64,000 bases of DNA, from the NCBI GenBank assembly GCA_023954195.1, contig JAMLIK010000003.1, positions 186,001 to 250,000 of the forward strand. Reading direction: 5' to 3'. The notes under the pieces are model-generated. The model made no database searches. It was not told the DNA's origin and saw only the letters and a program-made list of their open reading frames with translations. A program made the translations under genes and the position numbers. Shown here piece after piece: positions 37,998 to 47,610 of this stretch (position 1 is its first letter; the number at the start of each line of letters is the position of its first letter). The stretch is from Xanthobacteraceae bacterium (GTDB lineage Bacteria > Pseudomonadota > Alphaproteobacteria > Rhizobiales > Xanthobacteraceae).

Positions 37998-38104
37998 CTA
38001 TAGCGGTTTCGCGCGAAGTGGATACCGGTCCGCGTGAAGAAAACCCGTCAAGGCATACAGAGAGAGCCCCGCTTCGAATTGCGTCGGAGCGGAAATGGCT
38101 CTGG
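37998..38104. repeat. dispersed repeat B, copy 4 (diverged)
   Basis: CTATAGCGGTTTCGCGCGAAG, GTGGATACCGGTCCGCGTG, AAAACCCGTCAAGG, then GCCCCGCTTCGAATTGCGTCGGAGCGG and ATGGCTCTGG. The central hairpin is imperfect here. It lies between the nickel permease start and the TonB receptor stop. Confidence 0.7.
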
Positions 38105-38139
38105 ACATCATTCCTCCGCCGATCGGCCGAGATTCGTCG

Positions 38140-40461
38140 CTAGAACCGTCCGGCCACGGTGAGGCGAACGGCGAGCGGCTCGACCGGACGCAGCACCCGG
38201 TCCATCACGCCGGTCGAACAGACCGCGGCCGGCGGAATATTGGCCAGGCATTGCGCGAACAGCGAATCCGATTTCAGCAGCGATCCGTAGGCATAGGTGA
38301 TCTGGTCGGACCTGCTGTTGGTGAGGTTGAAGGCATCGAGCTGAATGCGCCAGCCGTTCTCGAATCGATAGCCGATCTGCCCGTTCAACAGCCCCGTCGC
38401 CGGGGACCTGAACGCGTTGTCCTCGGTCAGGGGGCGCTCGCCGAAAAAGCGATAGCGCAGCGCGCCGAACCAGCCGGTGGCTTCGCCGATCCGTACGCCG
38501 GCGGACGCGATCACGCGCGGCGCGCCGGGAATGTAATTGCCGGGCGCGTTGCCGATCTGGCTCTGGGGGTAGCCCGCGAGTTCGGCGTAGGCCGCGGCCT
38601 GATCGGGATCGTCGCCGCGAAAGCGCGCATGGGTGATGGCGATGTCACCATCGAATCTGAGCCATGACGCCGGTTGATAATGATTGGTCCATTCGATGCC
38701 GTAACGGCGGCTCGGGCGGCTGGCTTCGGTGTCGCCGGCATCGCCCACGAACAGAATTTCGGACGCCGAATCCAGGATGAAAAGACTGATTGCGCTATCG
38801 AGATTGGGAATGGCGCGGGTGCGGATGCCGATTTCGGCGCCCCGTGTCTTGACCAGAAACGGTGAGGAATCGACCGGCGTGCCGTCGGACGGCGACTGCG
38901 TGATGGTGACCCCGCGCGCGTCGTTGCTGTGAAAGCCTTCGCCGGCGTTGATGAAAAATTCGGTGTTGTTGAACGGCCCGAACACGATGCCGGCCTTGGG
39001 GCTTCCGATCGCGCCCTGGGCGCGGCCGGAGTTTGCCGCGTTGAAAAGCGAATTGACATTGGCGGCGTAGAAATCGCCGCGATAGCCGAGCGTGGTCCGG
39101 ACCCAGTCGGTCCATCGCACGGTGTTGCGGACGTAAAGGCCGACGCTGCCTTGCTGCACCTTGTCGCTGCGGACATTGGACAGGAATTGCCGTTGCACGG
39201 TGTTGGACAGCGCGACGTCGATGTCGTCATATCGGCTCTGGAGACCGATCTCGGTTTCCATCGGCAGGCCGGCGAAGGTCGCGTTGAACGTATGCGATGC
39301 GTTGACGCCGCCCACCAGCCGGTTGTCGTATTGATGGAATTGGTCGCCGTTGACGGGATCGCTGAGAAAGTAGGTGAAATTGCTCCAGAGATCGAGCGAA
39401 CTCTTGATGAGGTAGAAATTCACCCGCGAGGTGCCCGTCTCGCCGGATTGGGCCCATTGTCCGGACAGCGACAGGCGCTCGGATCTGCCGCCGTCCGTGG
39501 GATCGAGCGCGCCATAGCGCCCGACCTCGCCGGACTGGATCGCGCGCAGCGGAATCTGGTCGGTCGAATTCCAGCGGTTTGAGTAGGCCATCGCGGTCAG
39601 CGACAGGCCATCGTCGCGGGTGCCCTGGCTATAGCGCAGGACGCCGTTGAACTTGCGCAAATCGTCGGGGTTGTCCCACGGGCCGTTATAGGCGTTGACC
39701 TCGCCGGCGACGAGCAGCGTTCCGTTGCCGACCTGGTGCGAGGAGATGCCGAGCCCGCGCCAGTAGCCGAAGCTGCCCATGGTCACCGCGGCCATCGAGC
39801 CGGAGATGCTGTTGATGAGATCGATATGCGCCGCCCCCACCGATGCGAAGTCACCTTCGTCGGCGAAATACGGTCCCTTGCGAATATGGACCGAGTCGAT
39901 CAGTTCGGGGATCAGAAAGTTCAAATCGGCATAGCCTTGGCCATGCCCATGGGTGGGCATGTTGACGGGCATGCCGTCGACCGTGATCGCGAAATCGGTG
40001 CCGTGGTCGAGGTTGAAGCCGCGTAGAAAATACTGATTGGCTTTGCCGTCGCCGCTGTGCTGGGTCACGATCAGGCCGGGCACCACCTCCAGCGCCTCGG
40101 CCGGGCGCGAAAACGGCCGCGCGTTGACCTCCCGGCCGCTGACGGCCATTTCACTCGCTGCGGAGGGTTCGATCGCTGGTGCCGCCGGCGTCGCGGCTTC
40201 GGAACGCTGCGCAGGCTGCGCGGCGGTGGCGTTCTCGGCCGTAGTCGTCGTGGGCGCGGGCGCGCGCCGTGCCGGACGCCTCGCGACCACTTCGATGGGG
40301 GGCAGCGCGTCGGGCGCGGGGGCCGCGGTCTGGGCCTGAGCCGGCTGCATCCAGCCCCCGACCGCCATCCCCACGGTCAAGGCCAATCCGCCGGCGCGGG
40401 TCGGCCCGATCCGTTTGCGGCGACGCACGCCGCCGCGACCTTGATATTTGCAATACGCCAC
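38140..40461 (-). CDS. TonB-dependent receptor, probably for nickel uptake
   Basis: A 773-residue outer-membrane receptor. A signal peptide at about 20-44 ends AQAQ; a Pro/Ala-rich linker follows; the plug domain starts near 100 (LEVVPGLIVTQHSGDGKANQYFLRGFNLDHGTDFAITVDGMPVN), and the barrel ends in the expected terminal Phe (RLTVAGRF). The THGHGQGYADLNFL loop in the plug is His-rich, as expected for a metal ligand. The start is GTG 40461 or a later GTG near 40428. A NikR operator 51 bases upstream strongly suggests nickel-repressed transcription, so the cargo is probably a nickel complex. Confidence 0.85.
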   Translation of the reverse strand: MAYCKYQGRGGVRRRKRIGPTRAGGLALTVGMAVGGWMQPAQAQTAAPAPDALPPIEVVARRPARRAPAPTTTTAENATAAQPAQRSEAATPAAPAIEPSAASEMAVSGREVNARPFSRPAEALEVVPGLIVTQHSGDGKANQYFLRGFNLDHGTDFAITVDGMPVNMPTHGHGQGYADLNFLIPELIDSVHIRKGPYFADEGDFASVGAAHIDLINSISGSMAAVTMGSFGYWRGLGISSHQVGNGTLLVAGEVNAYNGPWDNPDDLRKFNGVLRYSQGTRDDGLSLTAMAYSNRWNSTDQIPLRAIQSGEVGRYGALDPTDGGRSERLSLSGQWAQSGETGTSRVNFYLIKSSLDLWSNFTYFLSDPVNGDQFHQYDNRLVGGVNASHTFNATFAGLPMETEIGLQSRYDDIDVALSNTVQRQFLSNVRSDKVQQGSVGLYVRNTVRWTDWVRTTLGYRGDFYAANVNSLFNAANSGRAQGAIGSPKAGIVFGPFNNTEFFINAGEGFHSNDARGVTITQSPSDGTPVDSSPFLVKTRGAEIGIRTRAIPNLDSAISLFILDSASEILFVGDAGDTEASRPSRRYGIEWTNHYQPASWLRFDGDIAITHARFRGDDPDQAAAYAELAGYPQSQIGNAPGNYIPGAPRVIASAGVRIGEATGWFGALRYRFFGERPLTEDNAFRSPATGLLNGQIGYRFENGWRIQLDAFNLTNSRSDQITYAYGSLLKSDSLFAQCLANIPPAAVCSTGVMDRVLRPVEPLAVRLTVAGRF

Positions 40462-40511
40462 CGTTTAGTGCCCCGAAGGCTTGTCGCCACCCTTGGTAAG
40501 CTGGCCGATAA

Positions 40512-40539
40512 GTATGACGACGTCAATAAATAATCATAC
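40512..40539. promoter_or_regulatory. NikR operator (GTATGA-N16-TCATAC)
   Basis: GTATGA (40512-40517), 16 bases, then TCATAC (40534-40539): a perfect match to the E. coli nikABCDE operator rule. It lies in the 110-base divergent spacer between the TonB receptor and nikR, so nickel-loaded NikR could repress both genes. Confidence 0.9.
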
Positions 40540-40571
40540 CCGGATCTGGGCGGGTCGAGGCGGAGACATCC

Positions 40572-41024
40572 ATGCAGCGCATCACAGTGACGCTTGACGA
40601 TGACCTGATGGCGGATCTCGACCGCATGATCGGCGAGCACGGCTATCAAAACCGCTCGGAGGCAATCCGCGATTTCGCCCGCGCGGGGATGCAACAAGCG
40701 TCGCAGCAGGCCGGCGCGAGCGGCGAATGCGTGGCCGCCCTGGTCTATGTCTACGATCACGCCGCGCGCGACCTTTCCAGCCGGCTGGTGAAGAATTTCC
40801 ACGGTCATCATGACCTGTCGCTGGCGACCCTGCATGTCCATCTCGACGACGCCAACTGCATGGAGATCACCGCGTTGCGCGGTCAGAGCGGTGAGGTGCA
40901 GCATTTCGCCGATCACATTATCGCGGAGCGCGGCGTGCGATACGGCCGGCTGGTGATGATCCCCGCCAGCAAGGCCGGCAGCCCGCGCGGGCTGCATCGG
41001 CACAAGCGACGCCAGGACAAATAG
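40572..41024 (+). CDS. nikR: nickel-responsive transcriptional regulator NikR
   Basis: A 150-residue ribbon-helix-helix regulator. The N-terminal DNA-binding strand-helix-helix is MQRITVTLDDDLMADLDRMIGEHGYQNRSEAIRDFAR. The ACT-like C-terminal domain carries the nickel ligands of the family: a His at 77-80 (FHGHHD), His88 and His90 (TLHVHLDDANC) and Cys96. It binds DNA when loaded with Ni(II). A perfect operator lies 33 bases upstream, implying control of the divergent receptor and autoregulation. A hairpin follows 100 bases after its stop. Confidence 0.95.
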   Translation: MQRITVTLDDDLMADLDRMIGEHGYQNRSEAIRDFARAGMQQASQQAGASGECVAALVYVYDHAARDLSSRLVKNFHGHHDLSLATLHVHLDDANCMEITALRGQSGEVQHFADHIIAERGVRYGRLVMIPASKAGSPRGLHRHKRRQDK

Positions 41025-41122
41025 CGATTCACGCAAGGAGGAGGCCGCTACGCGCCGAATTGCGAGGCTTCGTTTTGCAGGCTGCGCAGGGTTCGGACCG
41101 TGGATCGGATTCGCGACGACTG

Positions 41123-41142
41123 CCCGGCCGGACCCGGCCGGG
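41123..41142 (+). terminator. possible terminator after nikR
   Basis: CCCGGCCG-GACC-CGGCCGGG is a perfect 8-bp stem with a four-base loop, followed by TTGAATTTTGTTG, a modest T-rich tail. Confidence 0.55.
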
Positions 41143-41232
41143 TTGAATTTTGTTGAGGGTGCGCGTGCCGACTCATGTAATAGAAAATACTGATTACCAG
41201 AATTTGGTAGATTTCCAACGCGCTTCAGCTCC

Positions 41233-41430
41233 GTGCCCGAGGCGCTTGCCGACTGCCAGTCGTCGAACAACCTCTACGGAACGACATGTAATCCATGGAA
41301 CACGCGGCTGACTTGCGGCGGTTCGTCGGGCGGCTCGGCGGCGGCGCTGACGGCGGGATTTACGCCGATCGAACTGGGCAGCGATCTTGGCGGGTCGATC
41401 CGGACGCCGGCGCATTTCTGCGGCATATTT
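41233..41430 (+). pseudogene. amidase gene fragment
   Basis: The plus frame reads [23 protein letters not shown], then [40 protein letters not shown]. This is the central core of the amidase signature family (Ser-cisSer region [11 protein letters not shown]). Neither the N-terminal third with its catalytic Lys nor the C-terminal half is present. After FCGI the sequence loses similarity, and 40 bases later the IS21 element begins. Unusual Cys residues where Trp/Asn/Pro are normal (ADCQSS, TTCNPW, LTCGG) support decay. It cannot be a working enzyme. Confidence 0.75.
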
Positions 41431-41464
41431 CTGGTCCAATCCGATGCCGCGCGTGTCAATCGGC

Positions 41465-42319
41465 TTACAAATTTGACCCCGTATCGGCGTCCAATTTTGA
41501 CCCCTTCGCGCGGCGTGATTTGAGGGTAGCGCTCGACTCGTCGGAGCTGGCCGGGATTGCGGAGACGAGACGAGCGCGGGCGGCGTGATCGTCGTCGCGG
41601 CTTTTGAAGCGCCAGCTGTCGTTGCCGGTCTCGACGATGTCGCAGTGGTGGGTCAACCGATCGAGCAGCGCGGTGGTCATCTTGGCGTCGCCGAACACGC
41701 TGGGCCATTCGCCGAAGGCGAGATTGGTAGTGACGATGACGGAAGCGCGCTCATAGAGCCGACTGACGAGATGGAACAGAAGCTGGCCGCCGGATTGGGC
41801 GAAGGGCAGATATCCGAGTTCGTCCAGCACGATGAAGTCCATCCGGGTCAGATGTTCGGCAAGCCGGCCCTGACGTCCGTTACGGGTCTCGATCTCGAGG
41901 CGGTTGACGAGGTCGACCACGTTGTAGAAGCGACCGCGGGCGCCGGATCGGATGCAGCTTCTGGCGATTGCGATGGCCAGGTGGGTTTTGCCCGTGCCGG
42001 TGCCGCCGACGAGCACGACGTTGCGCTGCTGGGCGATGAAGCCGCCGACGGCGAGATCGTTGACGAGCGTCTGATTGATCGGCGTGCCTTCGAACTGGAA
42101 GTCGTCGAGATCCTTGGCCAACGGCAGCTTGGCGATGGTGAGCTGGTACTTGATCGACCGCGCCTGCTTCTCGTTGATCTCGGCGCTGAGCAGGTCGCCG
42201 ACGATGCGCTGAGGTTCGTGCTGGCGCTTGACGGCCGTCGCCATGATCTCGTCGAAGGCAGCCCTCATGCCGTAGAGTTTGAGCTCGCCCATGAGGTCGA
42301 AGATTTGGGTTCGTTCCAT
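41465..42319 (-). CDS. istB: IS21-family helper ATPase IstB
   Basis: A 284-residue AAA+ ATPase that assists IstA in transposition. It begins [19 protein letters not shown]; Walker A is [12 protein letters not shown] and Walker B is [12 protein letters not shown]. The start overlaps the istA stop by one base (TGATG), the usual translational coupling of the pair. The C-terminus runs through the terminal repeat of the element and stops nine bases outside it, so the last few residues are probably not native to IstB. Confidence 0.93.
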   Translation of the reverse strand: MERTQIFDLMGELKLYGMRAAFDEIMATAVKRQHEPQRIVGDLLSAEINEKQARSIKYQLTIAKLPLAKDLDDFQFEGTPINQTLVNDLAVGGFIAQQRNVVLVGGTGTGKTHLAIAIARSCIRSGARGRFYNVVDLVNRLEIETRNGRQGRLAEHLTRMDFIVLDELGYLPFAQSGGQLLFHLVSRLYERASVIVTTNLAFGEWPSVFGDAKMTTALLDRLTHHCDIVETGNDSWRFKSRDDDHAARARLVSAIPASSDESSATLKSRRAKGSKLDADTGSNL

Positions 42320-43911
42320 CAGATGGTCCTCCGGAGGTTGTCGTAGCGGGCGCAATCGGCGATCGGCGCATGGCGGAGCGTCAGTGCCGCCGGCGTCATG
42401 ATGTTGGCCGGTGCAGCGGGTTCGCGTTGGCGAGCCAGGATGTTGAGAACGACGTCAGCGGAATGGACGCCGTGACCAAGCGCCTCGGCGCAGGCGGCTT
42501 CGACCGCCGACAAACCGTCAGTCAGCACCGCATTGAGGATGTCGACCATCTGTCGATTGCCGTCGTCGGTGCTGGCGAGCCTGCGCCGGATCCGTTCGAT
42601 CGCGGCCGGCAGCACCCAGTCCTTGAAGGGTGCGCCGTTACGCAAGGCCCCGGGTTTGCGCGCGAGCACCGGCACGTAGTGCCAGGGATCGTAGGTCGTC
42701 TCGCCGCGTCCGAACGACCGCGGATGCTCCGCAACGATCCGTCCATCCTGACGGATGACGATACGGTCGGCATAGGCTTGAACCTCGACCGGACGTCCGA
42801 CGGCGCTGGCCGCGACCGAGTATTTGTTATTGTCGAAGCGCACCAGGCAGGTTTTGGAGACCGATGCCGGCACCGCATGGAATCCGTCGAACCGACCGGC
42901 ATAGGGAACGAGCTTCGGCCGTTCGGCTTCGAACACATCCCAGATCGTCTGATCGGACAGCTCCGGATGCCGATGCGCCTTGGCGTAGGCGATGCATTTG
43001 TCGAGCAGCCAGGCGTTGAGTTCGTCCAGCTTTTTGAACCGCAGCCGCGGCGTGAAGAAGCGTTCCCGGACCAACCCGACCTGGTTCTCCACCTGGCCCT
43101 TCTCCCAGCCCGACGCCGGCGTGCAGGCGACCGGGTCGACGAGATAGTGGCTGCACATCTGCAGGAAGCGGCGATTGTAGCGGCGATCCTTGCCGACGAA
43201 GATCGTCTCCACCGCCGTCTTCATGTTGTCGTAGATGCCGCGACTGCAGGTGCCCTTGAACAGTGCGAACGCCCGGTCGTGGGCGTCGAACACCATCTCC
43301 TGCGTCTCGCGCGGATAGGCGCGCACGAACAGCATGCGGCTATGACACAGCCGGACGTGGGCGACCTTCACGAGTACCGTCACGCCGTTGAGGAGAACGA
43401 TCTCGTGGCTCCAGTCGAACTGATAGGCTTCTCCTGGCGCAAAACTCAGCGGGACATAGGCCGCCGCCGTCGATTGCCCGCGCTCCTTGCTCCAGCGCCT
43501 GGCGTAACGCCGCACGGCATCGTAGCCGCCGTCATAGCCGCGTCCGCGCAACTCTTCGAAGATCCGGATCAGCGTCAGTTGTTCGCGCGCGGATTTGGCT
43601 GCGTTCGCCGCCAGCAGTTCATCGAGTTCCGCCGCCCATCGTCCAAGCTTGGGCCGCGGCTGCACCTGACGCTCATACTCGAACGAAGTCTCTCCGGATC
43701 TCAGCACCTTCCGGACCGTGTTCCGCGACACCTTCAGGTCACGGGCGATCTCCTTGATCGTCTTGCCCTTGATGAAGTGCTCGCGCCGTATCCGCGCAAT
43801 CGTCTCCACGATCAGCATCCCCGACCACCTGCTTCATGACAAAGCAGGCAGCGCAACAGCCAATCTATAGGGGGTCAATTTTGGACGCCGATCCCCCGGC
43901 TCAGGGGGTCA
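41474..43911 (-). mobile_element. IS21-family insertion sequence
   Basis: An element of about 2.44 kb. The left end starts TGACCCCGTATCGGCGTCCAA and repeats TTTTGACCCC; the right end, on the other strand, starts TGACCCCCTGAGCC and contains ATCGGCGTCCAA and AATTGACCCC. These are the multiple terminal repeats typical of IS21. It contains istA and istB on the minus strand, both intact. The flanks (ACAAATT on the left, CTATTGC on the right) show no target duplication, suggesting recombination or deletion after insertion. Confidence 0.85.
42319..43818 (-). CDS. istA: IS21-family transposase IstA
   Basis: A 499-residue transposase. The N-terminal helix-turn-helix is [26 protein letters not shown]; the DDE core has FDWSHE (first Asp), IYDNMKTAV (second Asp) and [11 protein letters not shown] (Glu), followed by a beta-barrel domain ([25 protein letters not shown]). 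All catalytic positions are present and the frame is intact. It is probably active with IstB. Confidence 0.95.
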   Translation of the reverse strand: MLIVETIARIRREHFIKGKTIKEIARDLKVSRNTVRKVLRSGETSFEYERQVQPRPKLGRWAAELDELLAANAAKSAREQLTLIRIFEELRGRGYDGGYDAVRRYARRWSKERGQSTAAAYVPLSFAPGEAYQFDWSHEIVLLNGVTVLVKVAHVRLCHSRMLFVRAYPRETQEMVFDAHDRAFALFKGTCSRGIYDNMKTAVETIFVGKDRRYNRRFLQMCSHYLVDPVACTPASGWEKGQVENQVGLVRERFFTPRLRFKKLDELNAWLLDKCIAYAKAHRHPELSDQTIWDVFEAERPKLVPYAGRFDGFHAVPASVSKTCLVRFDNNKYSVAASAVGRPVEVQAYADRIVIRQDGRIVAEHPRSFGRGETTYDPWHYVPVLARKPGALRNGAPFKDWVLPAAIERIRRRLASTDDGNRQMVDILNAVLTDGLSAVEAACAEALGHGVHSADVVLNILARQREPAAPANIMTPAALTLRHAPIADCARYDNLRRTI

Positions 43912-43965
43912 CTATTGCAGGCCGAATAACAAACGGACGGACGTAACGGGTGGGAACCTAACCGG

Positions 43966-45291
43966 GTGGCTGATCAAGGCCTCGACGTCGCTGTCGTGGG
44001 CAGCGGCATTTCCGGGCTGTCCGCCGCATGGCTGCTGGCAAAAAGCTACCGGGTCACTCTCTTCGAATCCGATAACCGTTTGGGTGGACATAGTCACACG
44101 GTCGATGCTGCAGGCCTTGCGGTGGACACCGGCTTTATCGTCTTCAACGAAACCACCTATCCGAACCTGACGGCTCTGTTCGAGCACATCGGCGTCGCCA
44201 CCAAGCGGTCAGACATGTCGTTTGCCGTTTCCCTCGACGACGGCCGTCTCGAATATTCCGGCACCGGATTGCTGGGGCTTTTCGCGCAAGGCCGGAACGC
44301 GATCAGCCCGCGATTCTGGATGATGTTGCGCGACCTCGTCCGCTTCTATCGTGAAGCGCCGCGAAACGTTGCGGCGCTGGGCATGATAACCCTCGATGAA
44401 TACCTCGACGCAGCGGGCTACGGCGATGGATTCCGTAACGACCATCTCTATCCGATGGCGGCGGCCATCTGGTCGACCCCGGCCGCGAAAATCGGTGCCT
44501 ATCCCGCGGCTTCGTTCATTCGATTTTGCCAGACGCACGGTCTTCTGAAGCTTACTGGCCGCCCGGCTTGGCGGACAGTGGTCGGCGGCAGCCGCTCCTA
44601 CGTGCGGGTGCTTCGCGAAGCCATACCCGAAGTGGTGACCGACTATCCGATCAAGACGATTGCCAGTACTGCAAAGGGCGCCGAAATCATCGGGCTTGAT
44701 GGTCATCGCCGCCACTTTGATAAAGTTGTCATTGCCACGCATGCGGACCAGGCGCTGGAGATGCTTGCCGATCCGAGCCCCGAGGAACAGCGTGTTCTCG
44801 GCGCGTTCGAGTACATTGTGAACGACACCGTCCTTCACTCCGACGCACGCCTGATGCCGCAACGGCAGCGGGTCTGGTCGAGCTGGAACTATATGACCAG
44901 GGATGACCATGACGGTCGCAGGCTTGCCGTCACCTACTGGATGAACCGTCTTCAGGGAATCGAAAGCAAGCGGCCGCTGTTCGTAACGCTCAACCCTCAC
45001 CGCGAGATCGCACCCGACGCGGTCCTCAAGCGAATGAGCTACAGTCATCCCCGTTTCGACGCCCGGGCAATGCAGGCGCAAAAGGAGCTTTGGTCGTTGC
45101 AGGGCCGGCGCAACACATGGTTCTGCGGCTCCTATTTCGGCGCAGGGTTTCACGAAGATGGGCTGCAGGCCGGCCTCGCGGTCGCCGAAGCCCTCGGAGG
45201 CATGCGACGACCCTGGACGGTTCCGGACGAATCCGGACGCATCCATGTACAGGTCAGCGAGGCCGGCCTGCCGGAGATGGAGGCCGCCTGA
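43966..45291 (+). CDS. FAD-dependent amine-oxidase-like protein
   Basis: A 441-residue flavoprotein. The Rossmann motif VAVVGSGISGLSAAWLLA at about 8-25 and the following FESDNRLGGHSHTVD are the NAD(P)-binding/amine-oxidase signature, and WFCGSYFGAGFHEDGLQAGLAVAEALGG is the C-terminal FAD contact. Proteins of this type sit with DUF1365 and a cyclopropane-fatty-acid-synthase-like gene in many light- or singlet-oxygen-induced operons, where a role in fatty acid modification is suspected. The start is GTG 43966, only 54 bases from the IS21 end, so the native promoter may be lost or replaced. The stop overlaps the next start by one base. Confidence 0.85.
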   Translation: MADQGLDVAVVGSGISGLSAAWLLAKSYRVTLFESDNRLGGHSHTVDAAGLAVDTGFIVFNETTYPNLTALFEHIGVATKRSDMSFAVSLDDGRLEYSGTGLLGLFAQGRNAISPRFWMMLRDLVRFYREAPRNVAALGMITLDEYLDAAGYGDGFRNDHLYPMAAAIWSTPAAKIGAYPAASFIRFCQTHGLLKLTGRPAWRTVVGGSRSYVRVLREAIPEVVTDYPIKTIASTAKGAEIIGLDGHRRHFDKVVIATHADQALEMLADPSPEEQRVLGAFEYIVNDTVLHSDARLMPQRQRVWSSWNYMTRDDHDGRRLAVTYWMNRLQGIESKRPLFVTLNPHREIAPDAVLKRMSYSHPRFDARAMQAQKELWSLQGRRNTWFCGSYFGAGFHEDGLQAGLAVAEALGGMRRPWTVPDESGRIHVQVSEAGLPEMEAA

Positions 45292-46109
45292 TGTCGGGCT
45301 TCAACTCGGCGCTCTACGCTGGCTCAGTGATGCACCACAGGTTACGGCCGCGCGAGCACCGCCTGCGCTACAGCATCTTCTATCTGTTGCTCGATCTCGA
45401 CGAAATCGACGCACTGGCGAACAGACTTCGCTTTTTCTCGCACAATCGCTTCAACCTCTTCAGCTTCCATGATCGCGATCACGGCGAGGGGTCGACACAA
45501 TCGCCACGCGACAAGATCATCCATCATCTGGATGAAGCCGGCATCGAAACGGGTGGGCCGATCCGGCTGCTCACCATGCCGCGCATCCTTGGATACGCCT
45601 TCAATCCGCTCAGCATCTATTTTTGTCATAGGCGCGACGGCTCACTGTCAGCGATCTTCTACGAGGTGAACAACACCTTTGGGCAGCGCCATAACTACCT
45701 CATTCCGGTAGCTCCCGGCATAACTGGGCCGGTGCGGCAAGAAAGCCAAAAATCCTTTTATGTCTCGCCCTTTATGACCATCGACATGATCTATTCCTTC
45801 TCTATCGTGCCTCCGGGAAAGGATTTGTCGGTTTCGGTTATCGGTCGCGATGACGATGGACCGCTCATTATCGCCAAGCTGACCGCTGTCAGGCAGGATT
45901 TGTCAGACGCCTCTCTAGCCCGCGCGTTCATCGTCTATCCGCTGCTGACGTTCAAAGTCATCACGGGCATCTATTGGGAAGCACTGCTGATCTGGCTGAA
46001 GGGGATCCGTCTCTATCCGCGGCCCGCCGCACCGGATCGGTCCGTCACCATAGGGCGCGGAGCAACCCCTGAAAGCAGTCGAGAGAAGAGAAGCGTGCAT
46101 GACGTTTGA
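45291..46109 (+). CDS. DUF1365 domain protein
   Basis: A 272-residue protein with the DUF1365 blocks SALYAGSVMHHRLRPREHRLRY, IRLLTMPRILGYAFNPLSIYFCH, FYEVNNTFGQRHNYLI and FYVSPFMTIDMIYSF. The function is not established. It is always close to the FAD oxidoreductase and the SAM methyltransferase in such clusters, so the three are likely to act on one lipid. It overlaps the upstream gene by one base and the downstream gene by 11 bases, so translation of all three is coupled. Confidence 0.88.
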   Translation: MSGFNSALYAGSVMHHRLRPREHRLRYSIFYLLLDLDEIDALANRLRFFSHNRFNLFSFHDRDHGEGSTQSPRDKIIHHLDEAGIETGGPIRLLTMPRILGYAFNPLSIYFCHRRDGSLSAIFYEVNNTFGQRHNYLIPVAPGITGPVRQESQKSFYVSPFMTIDMIYSFSIVPPGKDLSVSVIGRDDDGPLIIAKLTAVRQDLSDASLARAFIVYPLLTFKVITGIYWEALLIWLKGIRLYPRPAAPDRSVTIGRGATPESSREKRSVHDV

Positions 46110-47319
46110 CATCAAGACGAGAACCTTGAGCGGCTTTAAAAGGCCCAGAGAAAGCCTGGTCGCTCATTTGCTCGGCCGAATGATCGCGCGGATCGATTGC
46201 GGCCACATCACCATCGTGCTGCCATCCGGTGATCGTATCGAGCATTCTGCCGCGCGGTCTGGACCGTCCGCGACGCTTATCATCCATGACTGGCGAGCAA
46301 TCCGGCGGCTCCTCAGCCACGGAGATCTAGGCTTTGCAGAATCCTACATCGACGGTGATTGGTCGAGCCCGGATCTCGTCGCACTACTGGAGCTGGCGGC
46401 GCGAAACATCGCGGTGCTCGATGGCAGTATTTCCGGCTTCTGGCCGGCCCGCGTGCTTAATCGCATTCGGCATGTTTTGCGCCCAAACAGCAGGGCTGGC
46501 AGCCGGAAAAACATTTCTTTCCACTATGATCTCGGCAACGCCTTTTACGAGTGCTGGCTCGATCGGAGCATGACCTATTCATCGGCGCTCTATGCGCAGC
46601 CAAACCAGACGCTCGAAGAAGCCCAGGAAGCCAAGCTGTCACGAGTAGAAGAACTCCTGGACCTTCGAGGCGGCGAGAACGTTCTCGAAATTGGTTGCGG
46701 CTGGGGCACCTTGGCCATGAGATTGGCTCGCGCAGCTTCCCACGTTACCGGCGTTACCTTATCGACCGAGCAACTGGCTTATGCTCGAAAACGCGTGGAA
46801 CAGGAAACGCTGGTCGACAGAGTGAACTTGCAATTGACCGACTATCGCGACGTCGACGGTTCCTATGACAGGATCGTATCAATCGAAATGTTGGAGGCGG
46901 TCGGCGAAGCTTACTGGCCAGCTTACTTTGAAACTCTGCATGAGCGCCTGAACGTCGGCGGCAAAGCCGTTCTACAGGTGATCACGATCGACGAGGCGCG
47001 CTATGAGGCCTACCGCGGTTCGCCCGATTTTATTCAGCGTCACATTTTTCCGGGAGGAATGCTTCCGACCAAAGCGATCATTGCCGAACAAGGCGCGCAG
47101 GCCGGGCTCAAGCTGGTTTCGACGCAAATGTTCGGCCAGAGCTATGCGGCCACACTTTCCGAGTGGCGCAAACGCTTCCTGGCGTCATGGCCAGACATCG
47201 TCGAAATGGGTTTTCCAGAGCGCTTCCGTCGGCTCTGGGACTATTACCTCTGCTACTGCGAGGCTGGCTTCAGGACAGTCACCATCGATGTTGGCTTTTT
47301 TGTTTTCACCAAAAGCTGA
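46099..47319 (+). CDS. cyclopropane-fatty-acyl-phospholipid synthase family methyltransferase
   Basis: A 406-residue SAM-dependent enzyme. The SAM pocket is VLEIGCGWGTLAMRLARAASHVTGVTLS at about 194-221; NISFHYDLGNAFYECWLDRSMTYSSALY is the conserved substrate-side block; and SIEMLEAVGEAYWPAYF and IFPGGMLPT follow. It methylates unsaturated membrane lipids, giving either a cyclopropane or a methylated chain. In Rhodobacter sphaeroides a related gene (the furan fatty acid methyltransferase, as I recall) lies in a singlet-oxygen regulon with the same neighbours. The exact product is unknown. Confidence 0.9.
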   Translation: MTFDIKTRTLSGFKRPRESLVAHLLGRMIARIDCGHITIVLPSGDRIEHSAARSGPSATLIIHDWRAIRRLLSHGDLGFAESYIDGDWSSPDLVALLELAARNIAVLDGSISGFWPARVLNRIRHVLRPNSRAGSRKNISFHYDLGNAFYECWLDRSMTYSSALYAQPNQTLEEAQEAKLSRVEELLDLRGGENVLEIGCGWGTLAMRLARAASHVTGVTLSTEQLAYARKRVEQETLVDRVNLQLTDYRDVDGSYDRIVSIEMLEAVGEAYWPAYFETLHERLNVGGKAVLQVITIDEARYEAYRGSPDFIQRHIFPGGMLPTKAIIAEQGAQAGLKLVSTQMFGQSYAATLSEWRKRFLASWPDIVEMGFPERFRRLWDYYLCYCEAGFRTVTIDVGFFVFTKS

Positions 47320-47610
47320 CGGTTTGGATGGAAAAGCATAACTTCCTGGGTGAGCTCACGGTCTGCTCCCACCCGGGCGCAAAAAGGCTACGACGGATTA
47401 CCAGAACAAGCCTGCAGCAAACGGGCTTCAGGCATTTGTGCGACTGCCGTTTTCGCGCGACGCGGTCCTGACGCCGAGAAAGGCAACGATTGCGAGGCTC
47501 GATGCCGATGGTCGGCACGCCGCAACTCAACTTTGCGTGAATGGGAAATCCACAACGCAGGCTCCTTCGTACAAAGTTCTGTCAGATGACAGCGAAACAA
47601 GGAGGACTCC

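Noticed and set aside
42370-43839. Plus-strand frame of about 490 codons opposite istA
   Set aside because: Antisense of a transposase with full DDE residues; no domain or ribosome site.
41466-43920. A 5-8 base target duplication around the IS21 element
   Set aside because: The immediate flanks (ACAAATT and CTATTGC) do not match under the most natural choice of ends. Shifting the ends by a few bases did not give a convincing duplication.
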